Positions 8,475-15,635 of a DNA stretch of 48,417 nt are shown one piece after another (the first letter of the stretch is position 1; every line of letters starts with the position of its first letter). Both the position numbers and the translations under genes were made by a program. The stretch is from an uncultured Granulosicoccaceae bacterium (GTDB taxonomy: Bacteria > Pseudomonadota > Gammaproteobacteria > CALCKW01). The DNA lies in NCBI GenBank assembly GCA_937925815.1, contig CALAMQ010000066.1, forward strand, positions 1 to 48,417. The letters are read 5' to 3'. A model generated the notes under the pieces. It was given only the letters and a program-made list of their open reading frames with translations, ran no database searches and was not told the DNA's origin.

Positions 8475-8879
8475 ATGGCATTCACGCTTCACGAGGCCAT
8501 TGCGCGCGATTCATTGCTGGTGTCGCGCGAGGCCAATATTCAAATTCGGCTACAAAATCACGCAGCCGTGCCGTGGTTGGTGCTGGTACCGGAACACACG
8601 GGTGCGGTGGAGTTGATCGACCTGCCAGACACCGAGCGCGCGCAATTGCATCTGCTGCAAGACCGCGTGAGTCGCATCTTGCTCAACGCCGCCCGAGCAC
8701 ACAAGCTCAATGTCGCTGCCATTGGCAACATCGTGCCGCAGCTGCACATTCACTGCATTGGGCGTTTCACAGACGACCCACACTGGCCCGGTCCCGTATG
8801 GGGTCACCCGCTACAGCCCTACCCCGACCCTGAACTTGCAGTCAACGCGTGGCGCGCGCATTTGGCTGAGGCACCCTAG
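8475..8879 (+). CDS. HIT (histidine triad) family protein
   Basis: A 134-residue HIT-domain protein, a family of nucleotide-binding hydrolases and transferases. The motif region reads NIVPQLHIHCIGRFTDD. The first histidine of the classical H-x-H-x-H triad is replaced by glutamine, a pattern known in a HIT subgroup, while the two catalytic-region histidines remain. LVLVPEH is the early substrate-pocket strand. It follows the MBL hydrolase by 17 nt. Its TAG stop overlaps the stop of the convergent 55-codon gene in the palindromic CTAG. The exact substrate is not evident. Confidence 0.85.
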   Translation: MAFTLHEAIARDSLLVSREANIQIRLQNHAAVPWLVLVPEHTGAVELIDLPDTERAQLHLLQDRVSRILLNAARAHKLNVAAIGNIVPQLHIHCIGRFTDDPHWPGPVWGHPLQPYPDPELAVNAWRAHLAEAP

Positions 8880-9043
8880 CGACCAACCAAACTCGCGAGT
8901 TTGCCGGCGAGCAAAATAACACCCAGCGCGGCTGCGAAAAACAACGCGTCAGTTTCTATCGCAGCGCGAAGTGGCCGCCACACCGCAATCACAACCAGTG
9001 CCGCGACCGAGAAGGCAATGCGCCGTCGGCTCTCTGGGCTCAT
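8876..9043 (-). CDS. Short membrane protein downstream of acpS
   Basis: A 55-codon gene that size-limited gene finding would miss. Its ATG overlaps the acpS stop as ATGA, and its TAG ends inside CTAG, sharing four bases with the stop of the convergent HIT gene, so it exactly fills the gap. The protein begins [19 protein letters not shown], a basic N-terminus followed by a hydrophobic helix. A second hydrophobic stretch, ALFFAAALGVILLAGKL, comes near the end, so two membrane helices are likely. I do not recognise the family. Coupling to acpS and coding-like composition support it being real. Confidence 0.55.
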   Translation of the reverse strand: MSPESRRRIAFSVAALVVIAVWRPLRAAIETDALFFAAALGVILLAGKLASLVGR

Positions 9044-9429
9044 GCGTCACCCTCCGCCACCACAAAGGCCACTACCGTGTCCTCTTCGTCCGTGATGCTC
9101 AAGTGCCAGTTTGAAATTCCAAGACCGCGAGCCTTGTCCAGTGCCCGGCCCGAGACCGATAGCAGCGGGCGACCGTGCTCGCCACGTTGAACGCAAAAAT
9201 CTTTCATTGCCACGCCATCGCGAATGGCCGTGCCAAGCGCCTTGGCTGCAGCCTCTTTGGCAGCAAAGCGCTTGGCCATAAAGGCGTCGGCGCGCGATGC
9301 GCTGAGCGCAGAGAAGTCGCGCAATTCGTCTGCACTCAAGATGCGCTCGGCGAAGCGCGTTGGAAACCGCTGGCACACACTGCGAATTCGAGAGATTCGG
9401 GTCACATCGACACCGATGCCACGGATCAC
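9040..9429 (-). CDS. acpS: Holo-[acyl-carrier-protein] synthase
   Basis: AcpS transfers 4'-phosphopantetheine from CoA to the serine of acyl carrier protein. The 129-residue protein has the family signature [14 protein letters not shown] with metal-binding Asp8, and [14 protein letters not shown] with Glu59. It starts with GTG, overlapping the pdxJ stop as GTGA, and its own stop overlaps the 55-codon membrane gene as ATGA. The pdxJ-acpS pair is a common gammaproteobacterial arrangement. PanB and PanC, encoded further right in the window, lie upstream in the CoA pathway that supplies its substrate. Confidence 0.93.
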   Translation of the reverse strand: MIRGIGVDVTRISRIRSVCQRFPTRFAERILSADELRDFSALSASRADAFMAKRFAAKEAAAKALGTAIRDGVAMKDFCVQRGEHGRPLLSVSGRALDKARGLGISNWHLSITDEEDTVVAFVVAEGDA

Positions 9430-10160
9430 ACCATGGCCCTCGCGCTCTGCATACAGTGTTTCATGTCGCGAACCGCTGTGTTCAGGCCTGAGAACACAGC
9501 ATCTGCGATCAACGCGTGACCAATGTTGAGTTCGTGAATCTGTGGGATACGCGCTATCGGCGCGACATTGCGCTTATGCAAGCCATGCCCCGCGTTGACA
9601 ATCAAACCAAGTCCGTCCGCCAAATTGGCAGTGTGACTCAGACGCGCAAGTTCATCGGCCATATCCAAACCGGCTTCAGCATAGGCACCGGTGTGTAACT
9701 CAACCACCGGCACGCCAACCGCGCAGCTCGCCTCGATCTGGGCCGCATCGGGATCAATGAAGAGCGACACACGAATGCCAGCCTCAGCTAATTGGCCGCA
9801 GAAATCGGTCAGCTGGCTGCGATTGCGCACGACATCAAGACCGCCTTCAGTGGTCAATTCCTCGCGACGCTCTGGCACCAAGCAGACGTCAGCAGGCTGG
9901 ATTCGCAGCGCGATCTCGAGCATTTCCTCTGTCGCAGCCATTTCAAAATTCAGCTTCGACTGTGTCATCTCAGCCATGCGTTCGATGTCACGGTCGACGA
10001 TGTGGCGGCGGTCTTCACGCAAGTGCATGGTGATACCGTCGGCGCCGGCTTGCTCAGCCACGAGGGCTGCGTGCACCGGACAGGGGTAGTTGGTGCCACG
10101 CGCCTGCCGCAGGGTTGCAACATGGTCCACGTTCACGCCAAGATAAATTTGTCGAGTCAT
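9426..10160 (-). CDS. pdxJ: Pyridoxine 5'-phosphate synthase
   Basis: PdxJ condenses 1-deoxy-D-xylulose 5-phosphate with 3-amino-2-oxopropyl phosphate to give pyridoxine 5'-phosphate, the last ring-forming step of vitamin B6 synthesis. The 244-residue protein shows [71 protein letters not shown] and VELHTGAYA, with [13 protein letters not shown] near the end, all standard. The start was taken at [10 protein letters not shown]; the 19 upstream in-frame codons have no family counterpart. It follows ygfX by about 75 nt and overlaps acpS. A dxr gene, whose enzyme uses the same deoxyxylulose substrate, lies at the right of the window. Confidence 0.95.
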   Translation of the reverse strand: MTRQIYLGVNVDHVATLRQARGTNYPCPVHAALVAEQAGADGITMHLREDRRHIVDRDIERMAEMTQSKLNFEMAATEEMLEIALRIQPADVCLVPERREELTTEGGLDVVRNRSQLTDFCGQLAEAGIRVSLFIDPDAAQIEASCAVGVPVVELHTGAYAEAGLDMADELARLSHTANLADGLGLIVNAGHGLHKRNVAPIARIPQIHELNIGHALIADAVFSGLNTAVRDMKHCMQSARAMV

Positions 10161-10235
10161 TTCATCGTCCAAAAAGTCACGGCTCTCGCCGGCATAAACT
10201 GCTGTGTATTCACACACCTGCCCGCGGCAGGTTTC

Positions 10236-10640
10236 TCAAGGGGTGCTCGCGCGCAAACGCACACGCAAGCGCCTAAAGGTATCGTCATCGACACTGTCAT
10301 GCGCAATGGGCACACGCCATCGCGTGCCCGTGTCTGATTCTTCTAAATGCAATATGACAAGCCGTTGACTCTCAAAGGTCGCGGGCTGCATCGCGGCGTT
10401 TTGCAAGGTGTTCCGCCAAATAGTGCCTTCGACCGCGCCGTCCTCTCGCCAGACCAAGGTTGCCGGCCGGCGCACCCAGAACAGTGCCGAGCCAAGTGAG
10501 ATCAACAACAGCGCAAACACCAGCGCCGTGGTGGGCCGATCTGCACCGGCAAGCAAGGCGAGCACAGCCAGCGCCCCGTGCACTGCCGTTAGCGCAGCAC
10601 GCAAGATCACCGAGCCTTTGAGCTCAAGATGCAACGGCAC
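10236..10640 (-). CDS. ygfX: YgfX family membrane protein
   Basis: A 134-residue protein with two adjacent hydrophobic segments near the N-terminus (about residues 12-30 and 36-52) and a hydrophilic C-terminal half ending DSVDDDTFRRLRVRLR, the pattern of YgfX/CptA. The frame is open upstream to an ATG, but that stretch lies inside sdhE. A GTG at 10640, overlapping the last 17 nt of sdhE, gives a protein of the family's usual 135 residues, so I chose it. In E. coli, ygfX is likewise encoded directly after sdhE; it has been described both as a toxin and as an accessory of the SdhE system, and its role is not settled. Confidence 0.72.
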   Translation of the reverse strand: MPLHLELKGSVILRAALTAVHGALAVLALLAGADRPTTALVFALLLISLGSALFWVRRPATLVWREDGAVEGTIWRNTLQNAAMQPATFESQRLVILHLEESDTGTRWRVPIAHDSVDDDTFRRLRVRLRASTP

Positions 10641-10866
10641 TGCGGATGCTTTGAACGACACGGTCACGTTCCGGGTTGTCTGAGGACTGGCCAGCCAATA
10701 ACAGCCCAGCGAGATCGGGGTCATCCATGTCGAGCAGTTCAAGGAAATGTGCCCGCTCAGCTTCACTCGCGCTGTCGTAGTGGCGGTCGAGCCACGCGGT
10801 CAAAACCACGTCCAGTTCTTTCATGCCGCGCCGGCAACGCCAGCGCAATCGGGAGACTTCGCCCAC
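10624..10866 (-). CDS. sdhE: FAD assembly factor SdhE
   Basis: An 80-residue SdhE (YgfY) protein, which helps attach FAD covalently to the SdhA subunit of succinate dehydrogenase and to related flavoproteins. The diagnostic N-terminal segment RLRWRCRRGMKELDVVLTAW (with the RGxxE-type patch) and the later LLDMDDPDLAGLL are present. It begins with GTG. It is encoded 59 nt after the PHP-domain phosphatase and overlaps the ygfX reading frame by 17 nt. The sdhCDAB genes themselves are not in the window. Confidence 0.9.
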   Translation of the reverse strand: MGEVSRLRWRCRRGMKELDVVLTAWLDRHYDSASEAERAHFLELLDMDDPDLAGLLLAGQSSDNPERDRVVQSIRSAVAS

Positions 10867-10925
10867 GGCTATCAGTCCAGATCAAAATGTGAGTGTAGCG
10901 CTTTCGCCTGACGAGGCCGCGAAGG

Positions 10926-11672
10926 CTAGACGACCAAGTCGATTGCCGGCGCTTCAAAGAGCGGCGCGACAATGCGCCAGGGATTGTCGAAAACGAGATC
11001 CGAGACGCGGCTCGACCCGATCATTTTCTCGATCACGCGCCCACCGGGCCCAAGGGCGGGGGGGCGAAAGCGCGTGTTGTGCGTGTCAGACGCCAGCGCG
11101 TACACCAGCTTGTCTTCCACCATGCGCCGACCAACTTGCTGGGCGATCGGACCAAAGCCGCCAACCATGGCGGCGGCTGTGAGTTGAAACAGGCAGCCAA
11201 GGTCGGCGAGTTCCCGCAAGCGTTTGTAGTTGTTCATGATTTCGCGGTTGCGTTCAGGGTGCGCAATCAACGGTACGATGCCGCGTGTCACCAACCAGCG
11301 CACGACATTCACAGCTTCAGTGGGCAAATGGGTGTGGGGAAACTCCACCAACATCACCGGCTGGCCGTCGTATTCGCCAAGCCAGGGGATTTCGTCGCGC
11401 TCAACCAACTCAACGGTGTCTAGACCCACGCGCACTTCGGCTGATACCGCCAGGCGAATACCGCTCGCTTGCTCGAGTTCGACGCGTGTGGCGTTGAAAA
11501 CCTGACAGATTCCCGCCTGTGTATTGGGGAATTGCGCTGGGTTCATGTGCGGGGTGGCCACGATGTGCGTCGTGCCGGCAGTCGCTGCAGCCTTGAGCAG
11601 ATCACGCGCCTCGCCCAGTGTCGACGGGCCGTCGTCGATTCCAGGGAGTATGTGTGCGTGTAGATCGATCAT
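10926..11672 (-). CDS. PHP-domain tyrosine-protein phosphatase (CpsB/YwqE-like)
   Basis: A 248-residue PHP-fold metal-dependent phosphatase related to CpsB and YwqE, which dephosphorylate bacterial tyrosine kinases that control polysaccharide export. Metal-binding motifs are visible: DLHAHILPGIDDGP at the start, HIVATPHMNP, LVEFPH, PLIAHPERNREIM, and LASDTHNTRFRPP. The frame continues 33 codons upstream, but DLHAH is normally at the extreme N-terminus, so I used the ATG just before it. No tyrosine kinase or Wza/Wzc-like gene lies beside it, so its target is not apparent; the glycan genes at the left edge are the nearest candidates. Other PHP phosphoesterases are possible. Confidence 0.82.
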   Translation of the reverse strand: MIDLHAHILPGIDDGPSTLGEARDLLKAAATAGTTHIVATPHMNPAQFPNTQAGICQVFNATRVELEQASGIRLAVSAEVRVGLDTVELVERDEIPWLGEYDGQPVMLVEFPHTHLPTEAVNVVRWLVTRGIVPLIAHPERNREIMNNYKRLRELADLGCLFQLTAAAMVGGFGPIAQQVGRRMVEDKLVYALASDTHNTRFRPPALGPGGRVIEKMIGSSRVSDLVFDNPWRIVAPLFEAPAIDLVV

Positions 11673-11807
11673 GGTTTTCCCAACAGCACAGCAGCGGTGT
11701 GCACAGAGACGGTTGGACCGCGCTGATTCAACAGCATAACACCAGTGTGGCAGAGCCCAGAAACCGTGCAATGCCTGTGCCCTGGTCCTGACACGCGCCT
11801 CGCGCCC

Positions 11808-11993
11808 TCAGCGCGCCTCGGTTTTGGTCGCACCACACCGCTTGCAGCGCGAGCGCGTGACCAGTTTGCCCTTTTTGGCGTCAAACGGCGTGCCCGCCTC
11901 GGCTTGCCATTTGTGAAAGCCACTTTTGCACAGCGTCAATCCCTCGGCGCGTTTTGAGGCGCTGGGTCGCTTGAATGGCACTATTTTCGCCAT
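11808..11993 (-). CDS. Small conserved Cys-pair protein
   Basis: A 61-residue basic protein starting MAKIVPFKRPSASKRAEG, with one cysteine in LTLCKSGFHKWQ and a Cys-x-x-Cys knuckle in RSRCKRCGATKT. Three cysteines and a histidine could hold a zinc ion. It resembles a short conserved hypothetical protein seen in gammaproteobacteria; I know of no function. It is divergent from the VanZ-domain gene with a 100-nt gap. Cytoplasmic location is likely because no hydrophobic helix is present. Confidence 0.68.
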   Translation of the reverse strand: MAKIVPFKRPSASKRAEGLTLCKSGFHKWQAEAGTPFDAKKGKLVTRSRCKRCGATKTEAR

Positions 11994-12040
11994 AAAAGGG
12001 TGTTACCGGTGGCTTACATTACACTCTAGGTTGCCACAGT

Positions 12041-12054
12041 CGGTGGTACCACCG
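12041..12054. promoter_or_regulatory. Perfect 14-bp palindrome upstream of the VanZ-domain gene
   Basis: CGGTGGTACCACCG reads identically on both strands and lies 39 nt before the VanZ-domain gene start, in the divergent gap. A half-site-like ACCGGTGG is found about 35 nt further left. It could be an operator for either divergent gene or a short RNA hairpin; neither is proved. Confidence 0.35.
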
Positions 12055-12093
12055 CCAACAGCTCCTTCTCGCTTGAATACCAACAGACAGACC

Positions 12094-13188
12094 ATGCCGC
12101 GCCAACACCGCAAATCGCTCTCTCTCGCCATGCTGCTGGCTCTGTTTGCCGCGTTAACGGCTGGCACCTTCATCGTCGGGAACACCGTTTCGCGTTACGA
12201 GAACACCACCGGCAATCTCGCGGCGAATTTTCCGGGGGCACCCGGCGAGCAAGTGATCAGCGAAAATTGGAAACGGGTTGAGCGCCTAGACGGCGTGAGC
12301 TTTGACGACAACAGCCTGACCGTCAGCCGACAATCGCCCGGCTTGAGCTGGGGTGAAGTGCGCTACCCGTTGCCCGCCCCAAGCGCCGATCGCGCCACCC
12401 AATTGCTCGCCAGCGGCACCATGTCTAGTCGCGATGTCGTTGTGGGTGAGGAGAACTGGCACATTGCCCTCTTTGGGGTGTTTTTCTACGACGAAAACAA
12501 CGACCGCATCAAACAGGCGGGTAAGACCGTGCAAGCCCTTGCGGGTGACGCCTCTGCGCTCCACTACGAACGCTCCATGCCCGTGCCGGCGCACGCCACG
12601 CAAGTGGGCGTGTTACTTCGCCTGTTCGAGACCACAGGCTCTGCCACGATCAGTAATCCGTCCGCCGTCTTGGTCAAACCTTGGCAGGGGTTCAACGGCG
12701 TGTTGCTGGCGCTTGCCACGGTCTGGGGACTTTTTGCCTTGACGGTGCTCTACACCCTCGCAGTGCGGGGCTCTCTGTTGGTGGCACTGGTGCCACTGGC
12801 AGTCACTGCTGCGATCTTGATCGGTGTGTCCCTGCCCGGCGACCACATGCGGTCATTGCTGTTGCCCATTTTCAGCGCCGCCCAAGGCATCCTGCCTGGC
12901 GACATGAGTTTTGGTCTGACCAACATTGCCAAACTCGGTCACGCTGTGGGTTTTGCCGCACTCGCTTTCCTCGCGCTCGCATTGCGGCGGGCTGTCGGTG
13001 CGACGGTGCTCGGCATCATCTGGTTTCTGGTGCTGCTGGCCATTGCGACCGAGTCTGGCCAGCTTTTTCTAACCGGTCGCAGCGGTCGGCTTGCGGACAT
13101 CGGAATCGACTTGGCTGGTGCGGCTGTCGGCGGACTGATTTTCGCCTGCCTCGCGCTCGCCATGCTGCCGTTTCGCAAACGCCAATAA
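12094..13188 (+). CDS. VanZ-domain membrane protein with periplasmic region
   Basis: A 364-residue inner-membrane protein. An N-terminal signal anchor (SLAMLLALFAALTAGTFIV) is followed by about 180 hydrophilic residues predicted to be periplasmic, perhaps a beta-rich domain. Four or five membrane helices follow. The C-terminal part carries the VanZ-like motif set KLGHAVGFAALAFL, ATESGQLFLTGRSG and RLADIGIDLAGAAVGG, with the conserved His, Glu/Gln and Asp-x-x-x-N/D residues. The function of VanZ-like domains is not settled; some affect glycopeptide sensitivity or envelope assembly. The frame is open 56 codons upstream, but that part lies opposite the small Cys protein gene, so the ATG before the anchor was used. 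Confidence 0.8.
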   Translation: MPRQHRKSLSLAMLLALFAALTAGTFIVGNTVSRYENTTGNLAANFPGAPGEQVISENWKRVERLDGVSFDDNSLTVSRQSPGLSWGEVRYPLPAPSADRATQLLASGTMSSRDVVVGEENWHIALFGVFFYDENNDRIKQAGKTVQALAGDASALHYERSMPVPAHATQVGVLLRLFETTGSATISNPSAVLVKPWQGFNGVLLALATVWGLFALTVLYTLAVRGSLLVALVPLAVTAAILIGVSLPGDHMRSLLLPIFSAAQGILPGDMSFGLTNIAKLGHAVGFAALAFLALALRRAVGATVLGIIWFLVLLAIATESGQLFLTGRSGRLADIGIDLAGAAVGGLIFACLALAMLPFRKRQ

Positions 13189-13407
13189 CCTGCCCCGCTA
13201 GCCGATTTTGGCTGCCGATGTATCACTGTCGTAACACCTGCTGACGCAAAGTCCGCAGTGCGTGGAACTGCTTCACAGCTTTTGCGCAGCGATTTGGAAA
13301 TGACGCACAAATTGTCGGATATTAGTGCCACGTTTCCGTCCACGTCTGGTGGGTATATCACCTGCCCACGTAGTCGAGCGCGACCACCAGTCTGTGTAAG
13401 GCTAATC
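13189..13407. other. Intergenic region with three CCACGT copies
   Basis: No convincing gene was found in this 219-nt stretch between the VanZ-domain gene and the small candidate gene at 13408; with that candidate discounted the gap is 368 nt. It holds three same-strand copies of CCACGT at 13328, 13340 and 13366. The first two are 12 nt apart, about one helical turn. A clear sigma-70 promoter was not recognised. Confidence 0.3.
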
Positions 13408-13560
13408 ATGACCACAACCCAGCAGTCTATTCAATCACCACACGACAACTGTGCAGGGGCGCCCAGCGCACCGGCCAAAGTCGTGATGTGGTCTAGCGCA
13501 GCGGTTGTCAATCTCGACGCCAGCACGCCACCACCAAGCCAAAGGCAAAGTGCACCATGA
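13408..13560 (+). CDS. Candidate 50-residue leader gene, unrecognised
   Basis: A 50-codon frame beginning MTTTQQSIQSPHDN, with an AAGG ribosome-binding element six bases before the ATG (13398-13401). Its TGA overlaps the start of the coiled-coil gene as ATGA, the coupling style seen throughout the window. The product is hydrophilic, rich in Ser, Ala, Pro and Gln, has no signal or membrane helix, and I do not recognise it. It could be a small coupled protein or a chance open frame in the leader of the downstream gene. Confidence 0.3.
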   Translation: MTTTQQSIQSPHDNCAGAPSAPAKVVMWSSAAVVNLDASTPPPSQRQSAP

Positions 13561-14924
13561 GTTTTCTCTTCACAGAAATTTCCGTCAGCCTGTTTATCGC
13601 GTTTTTGCTCGGTTGCATTTTGACTTGGTTATGGCGCGGTCATCAGATGAGAAAACGGGTCGACCAAGCCGAGAACGACGCCCTGCAACGCGGTCGATTG
13701 GACATCGCCAATTTGCGCACCGAGCTCGAAGAGAGTCACCAGAGCGTCGGCGCCCTGCAGGCTGACAACACCTTGCTCAAAGCGCAGTTGAACACCTCGC
13801 CGAAACCCACCATCACCTCAGACACAGAATCCAAACCCAGCGCGCCACAGCAGCTCGCTGAATTGGAGGCGCGCTACGCAGCGCTGCGCAGTCGTTGGGA
13901 GCGCGAGCGGACCCAGTTTGCCCAGCTTGTGATCAACAAAAACAAGCGTATCGCCGAACTCGAACAACAGGGTCCGAGTGAAGACCAAGCGGTCATTGAA
14001 GACGGCACGGCTGAGCACAGTGTGTACGACGACCGAAACTACAGCCGCCAGCAGCTCGAAGCGATGTTGGTGGACATGCGCGCCCAAGTTGCTGAACAAG
14101 AATCTGAGTTGGCCGAGCTGCGCTCTAAACAACAACCAGATCCAAGCGCATCACCCGCCATCGCGCGCTTGTCAGGAATAGACAGCGGAGCGATGCTCTC
14201 TGGCATGGTCGACCGCGATCTCGCCTCACAACCAGACGGTTCAAGGCTGATTGAGGTTGAGCGGGAGCGTGCGAACCTCTTACACCGAATCAGCGAACTG
14301 AACGGGTTGCGTGCAAGCGATGCAGAACACACGGCTGCATTGCAAAAGGACCTCGACTCGCTGCGCGACGAGGCGCAAAGCCAGGCGCAAGAGACCGACG
14401 AGCTGCGAGCACAGTGCGCGCGATTAAACGACGACATCGCGTCCATGCAATCTCTGCTCGATGCGACAACTGCCGAGCGAGATCAGGCACTCGCCGTAGA
14501 CGCGGCGCCCACACTCGCCCCGGCGGTACCGCTGGCAGCCTTGGGCGGTTTGCGTGGCGACACCGGGACATTGCAATCTGATCTGAGCACCGTGCAATCG
14601 GAATTGCAGACCACGAGACGCGAGCTCGAATCACGCGACCAGCAACTGCGCTGGGCACACTCGGAACTCGACGAATTGCGTCCGCTGCAACACCAGCTGA
14701 CCAACCTGCGCAGCAGCCTCAGTGAATTGATCGCGCGTGACGAAAACGGTGAACACGACGCGCAAACCAGCGACGAGCTCGAGTCCCTGCGCACGCGGCT
14801 CGCCAAACTGCAAGCCGACAGCAAGATCAACCTTGAGCGCAAAGAGCAGTACTACCAAAACCTGCTGCGAGAAAAGTCTGCACTGATCGCCCGCTTACAG
14901 CGTGAGAGCGAAGCCGAGTCCTGA
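13557..14924 (+). CDS. Membrane-anchored coiled-coil protein, function unknown
   Basis: A 455-residue protein with a single N-terminal membrane helix (SLFIAFLLGCILTWLWRG) and then an almost continuous, Glu/Gln/Leu/Arg-rich heptad-like region predicted to be a long cytoplasmic coiled coil. The coiled coil is broken by an Ala/Pro-rich linker around residues 315-330 (DAAPTLAPAVPLAALGGL). The C-terminus returns to coiled coil and ends in charged residues. No enzymatic motif is visible. The architecture is like scaffold or septation-associated proteins, but I cannot assign a family. It may be translated with the 50-codon frame just upstream. Confidence 0.75.
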   Translation: MSFLFTEISVSLFIAFLLGCILTWLWRGHQMRKRVDQAENDALQRGRLDIANLRTELEESHQSVGALQADNTLLKAQLNTSPKPTITSDTESKPSAPQQLAELEARYAALRSRWERERTQFAQLVINKNKRIAELEQQGPSEDQAVIEDGTAEHSVYDDRNYSRQQLEAMLVDMRAQVAEQESELAELRSKQQPDPSASPAIARLSGIDSGAMLSGMVDRDLASQPDGSRLIEVERERANLLHRISELNGLRASDAEHTAALQKDLDSLRDEAQSQAQETDELRAQCARLNDDIASMQSLLDATTAERDQALAVDAAPTLAPAVPLAALGGLRGDTGTLQSDLSTVQSELQTTRRELESRDQQLRWAHSELDELRPLQHQLTNLRSSLSELIARDENGEHDAQTSDELESLRTRLAKLQADSKINLERKEQYYQNLLREKSALIARLQRESEAES

Positions 14925-14940
14925 ATTCAGGCCCTCGGCT
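14912..14940. terminator. Hairpin at the convergent coiled-coil/pgl junction
   Basis: AGCCGAG (14912-14918) pairs with CTCGGCT (14934-14940), and the 12-bp palindrome CCTGAATTCAGG (14920-14931) fills the centre, giving a strong interrupted hairpin that contains the stop codon of the coiled-coil gene. It sits exactly between convergent genes, where a bidirectional terminator is expected. No T-tract follows on either strand, so it is not a classical intrinsic terminator. Confidence 0.4.
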
Positions 14941-14950
14941 CAATCTGGTC

Positions 14951-15634
14951 TCAGGGCGCCCACCACACCACCGGCGCGCTGTGACGCGTCAGCACACTCG
15001 CAATCGGCGGTGGCGCTGACGCCACCATCCCACGCTCGAGCACGTCGAGCTTCTCGTCCCCGGTGATCAACACCCAGAGGTTGCTCGCGTTGCCAAGCGC
15101 CTCAGCCGACAGCGACAGTCGCGCCGTGGGTTGAGACGGCGGGCGCGCTGGCACACACAGCGCCGCGGCGTCGGCGAGTCCCTCTGCGATGTTGGGCATG
15201 TCCGGGAACAGCGACGCGGTGTGGCCGTCGGTGCCCATGCCGAGCAACGCAACATCAAAGGGCTGAGAGAGCGACGACACACGCGCCACAGCAGCCGCTA
15301 CACCCTCTTCAGGTGACGCCTCATCGCCCTTTAGCAACACCGCGTTGGCCGCCGCCGCGTGGCCCACGAACAACGACTCACCGAGCATTTTCTGGTTGCT
15401 CGCCTCGTCTCGATCGTCGACCCAGCGTTCATCGCTGAGCAACACATCAACCTGTGCCCAGGCGAGCTCACGCGTGGCAAGCTCTGCGAAGCACGCTTGA
15501 GGCGAGCTTCCACCGGGCACCACCAAGCTTGCCCGTGACCGCGCGCCAAGCGCTTCAGTGATTGCCGAGGCGATGCCGTCGGCTAGCGCGATGGCGAGTT
15601 CAGCGCGGGATTCAAATCGTTTAATCTCGACCAT
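14951..15634 (-). CDS. pgl: 6-phosphogluconolactonase
   Basis: Pgl (DevB type) hydrolyses 6-phosphogluconolactone to 6-phosphogluconate in the oxidative pentose phosphate and Entner-Doudoroff pathways. The 227-residue protein shows SLVVPGGSSPQACFAEL, VLLSDERWVDDRDEASN, FDVALLGMGTDGHTASLFPD, and PTARLSLSAEAL, all family hallmarks. It lies one base after the stop of the LpxL-type acyltransferase gene, so it is probably co-transcribed with it. The usual partners zwf and edd are not in the window, which is a little unusual. Cytoplasmic. Confidence 0.93.
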   Translation of the reverse strand: MVEIKRFESRAELAIALADGIASAITEALGARSRASLVVPGGSSPQACFAELATRELAWAQVDVLLSDERWVDDRDEASNQKMLGESLFVGHAAAANAVLLKGDEASPEEGVAAAVARVSSLSQPFDVALLGMGTDGHTASLFPDMPNIAEGLADAAALCVPARPPSQPTARLSLSAEALGNASNLWVLITGDEKLDVLERGMVASAPPPIASVLTRHSAPVVWWAP

Positions 15635-15635
15635 G

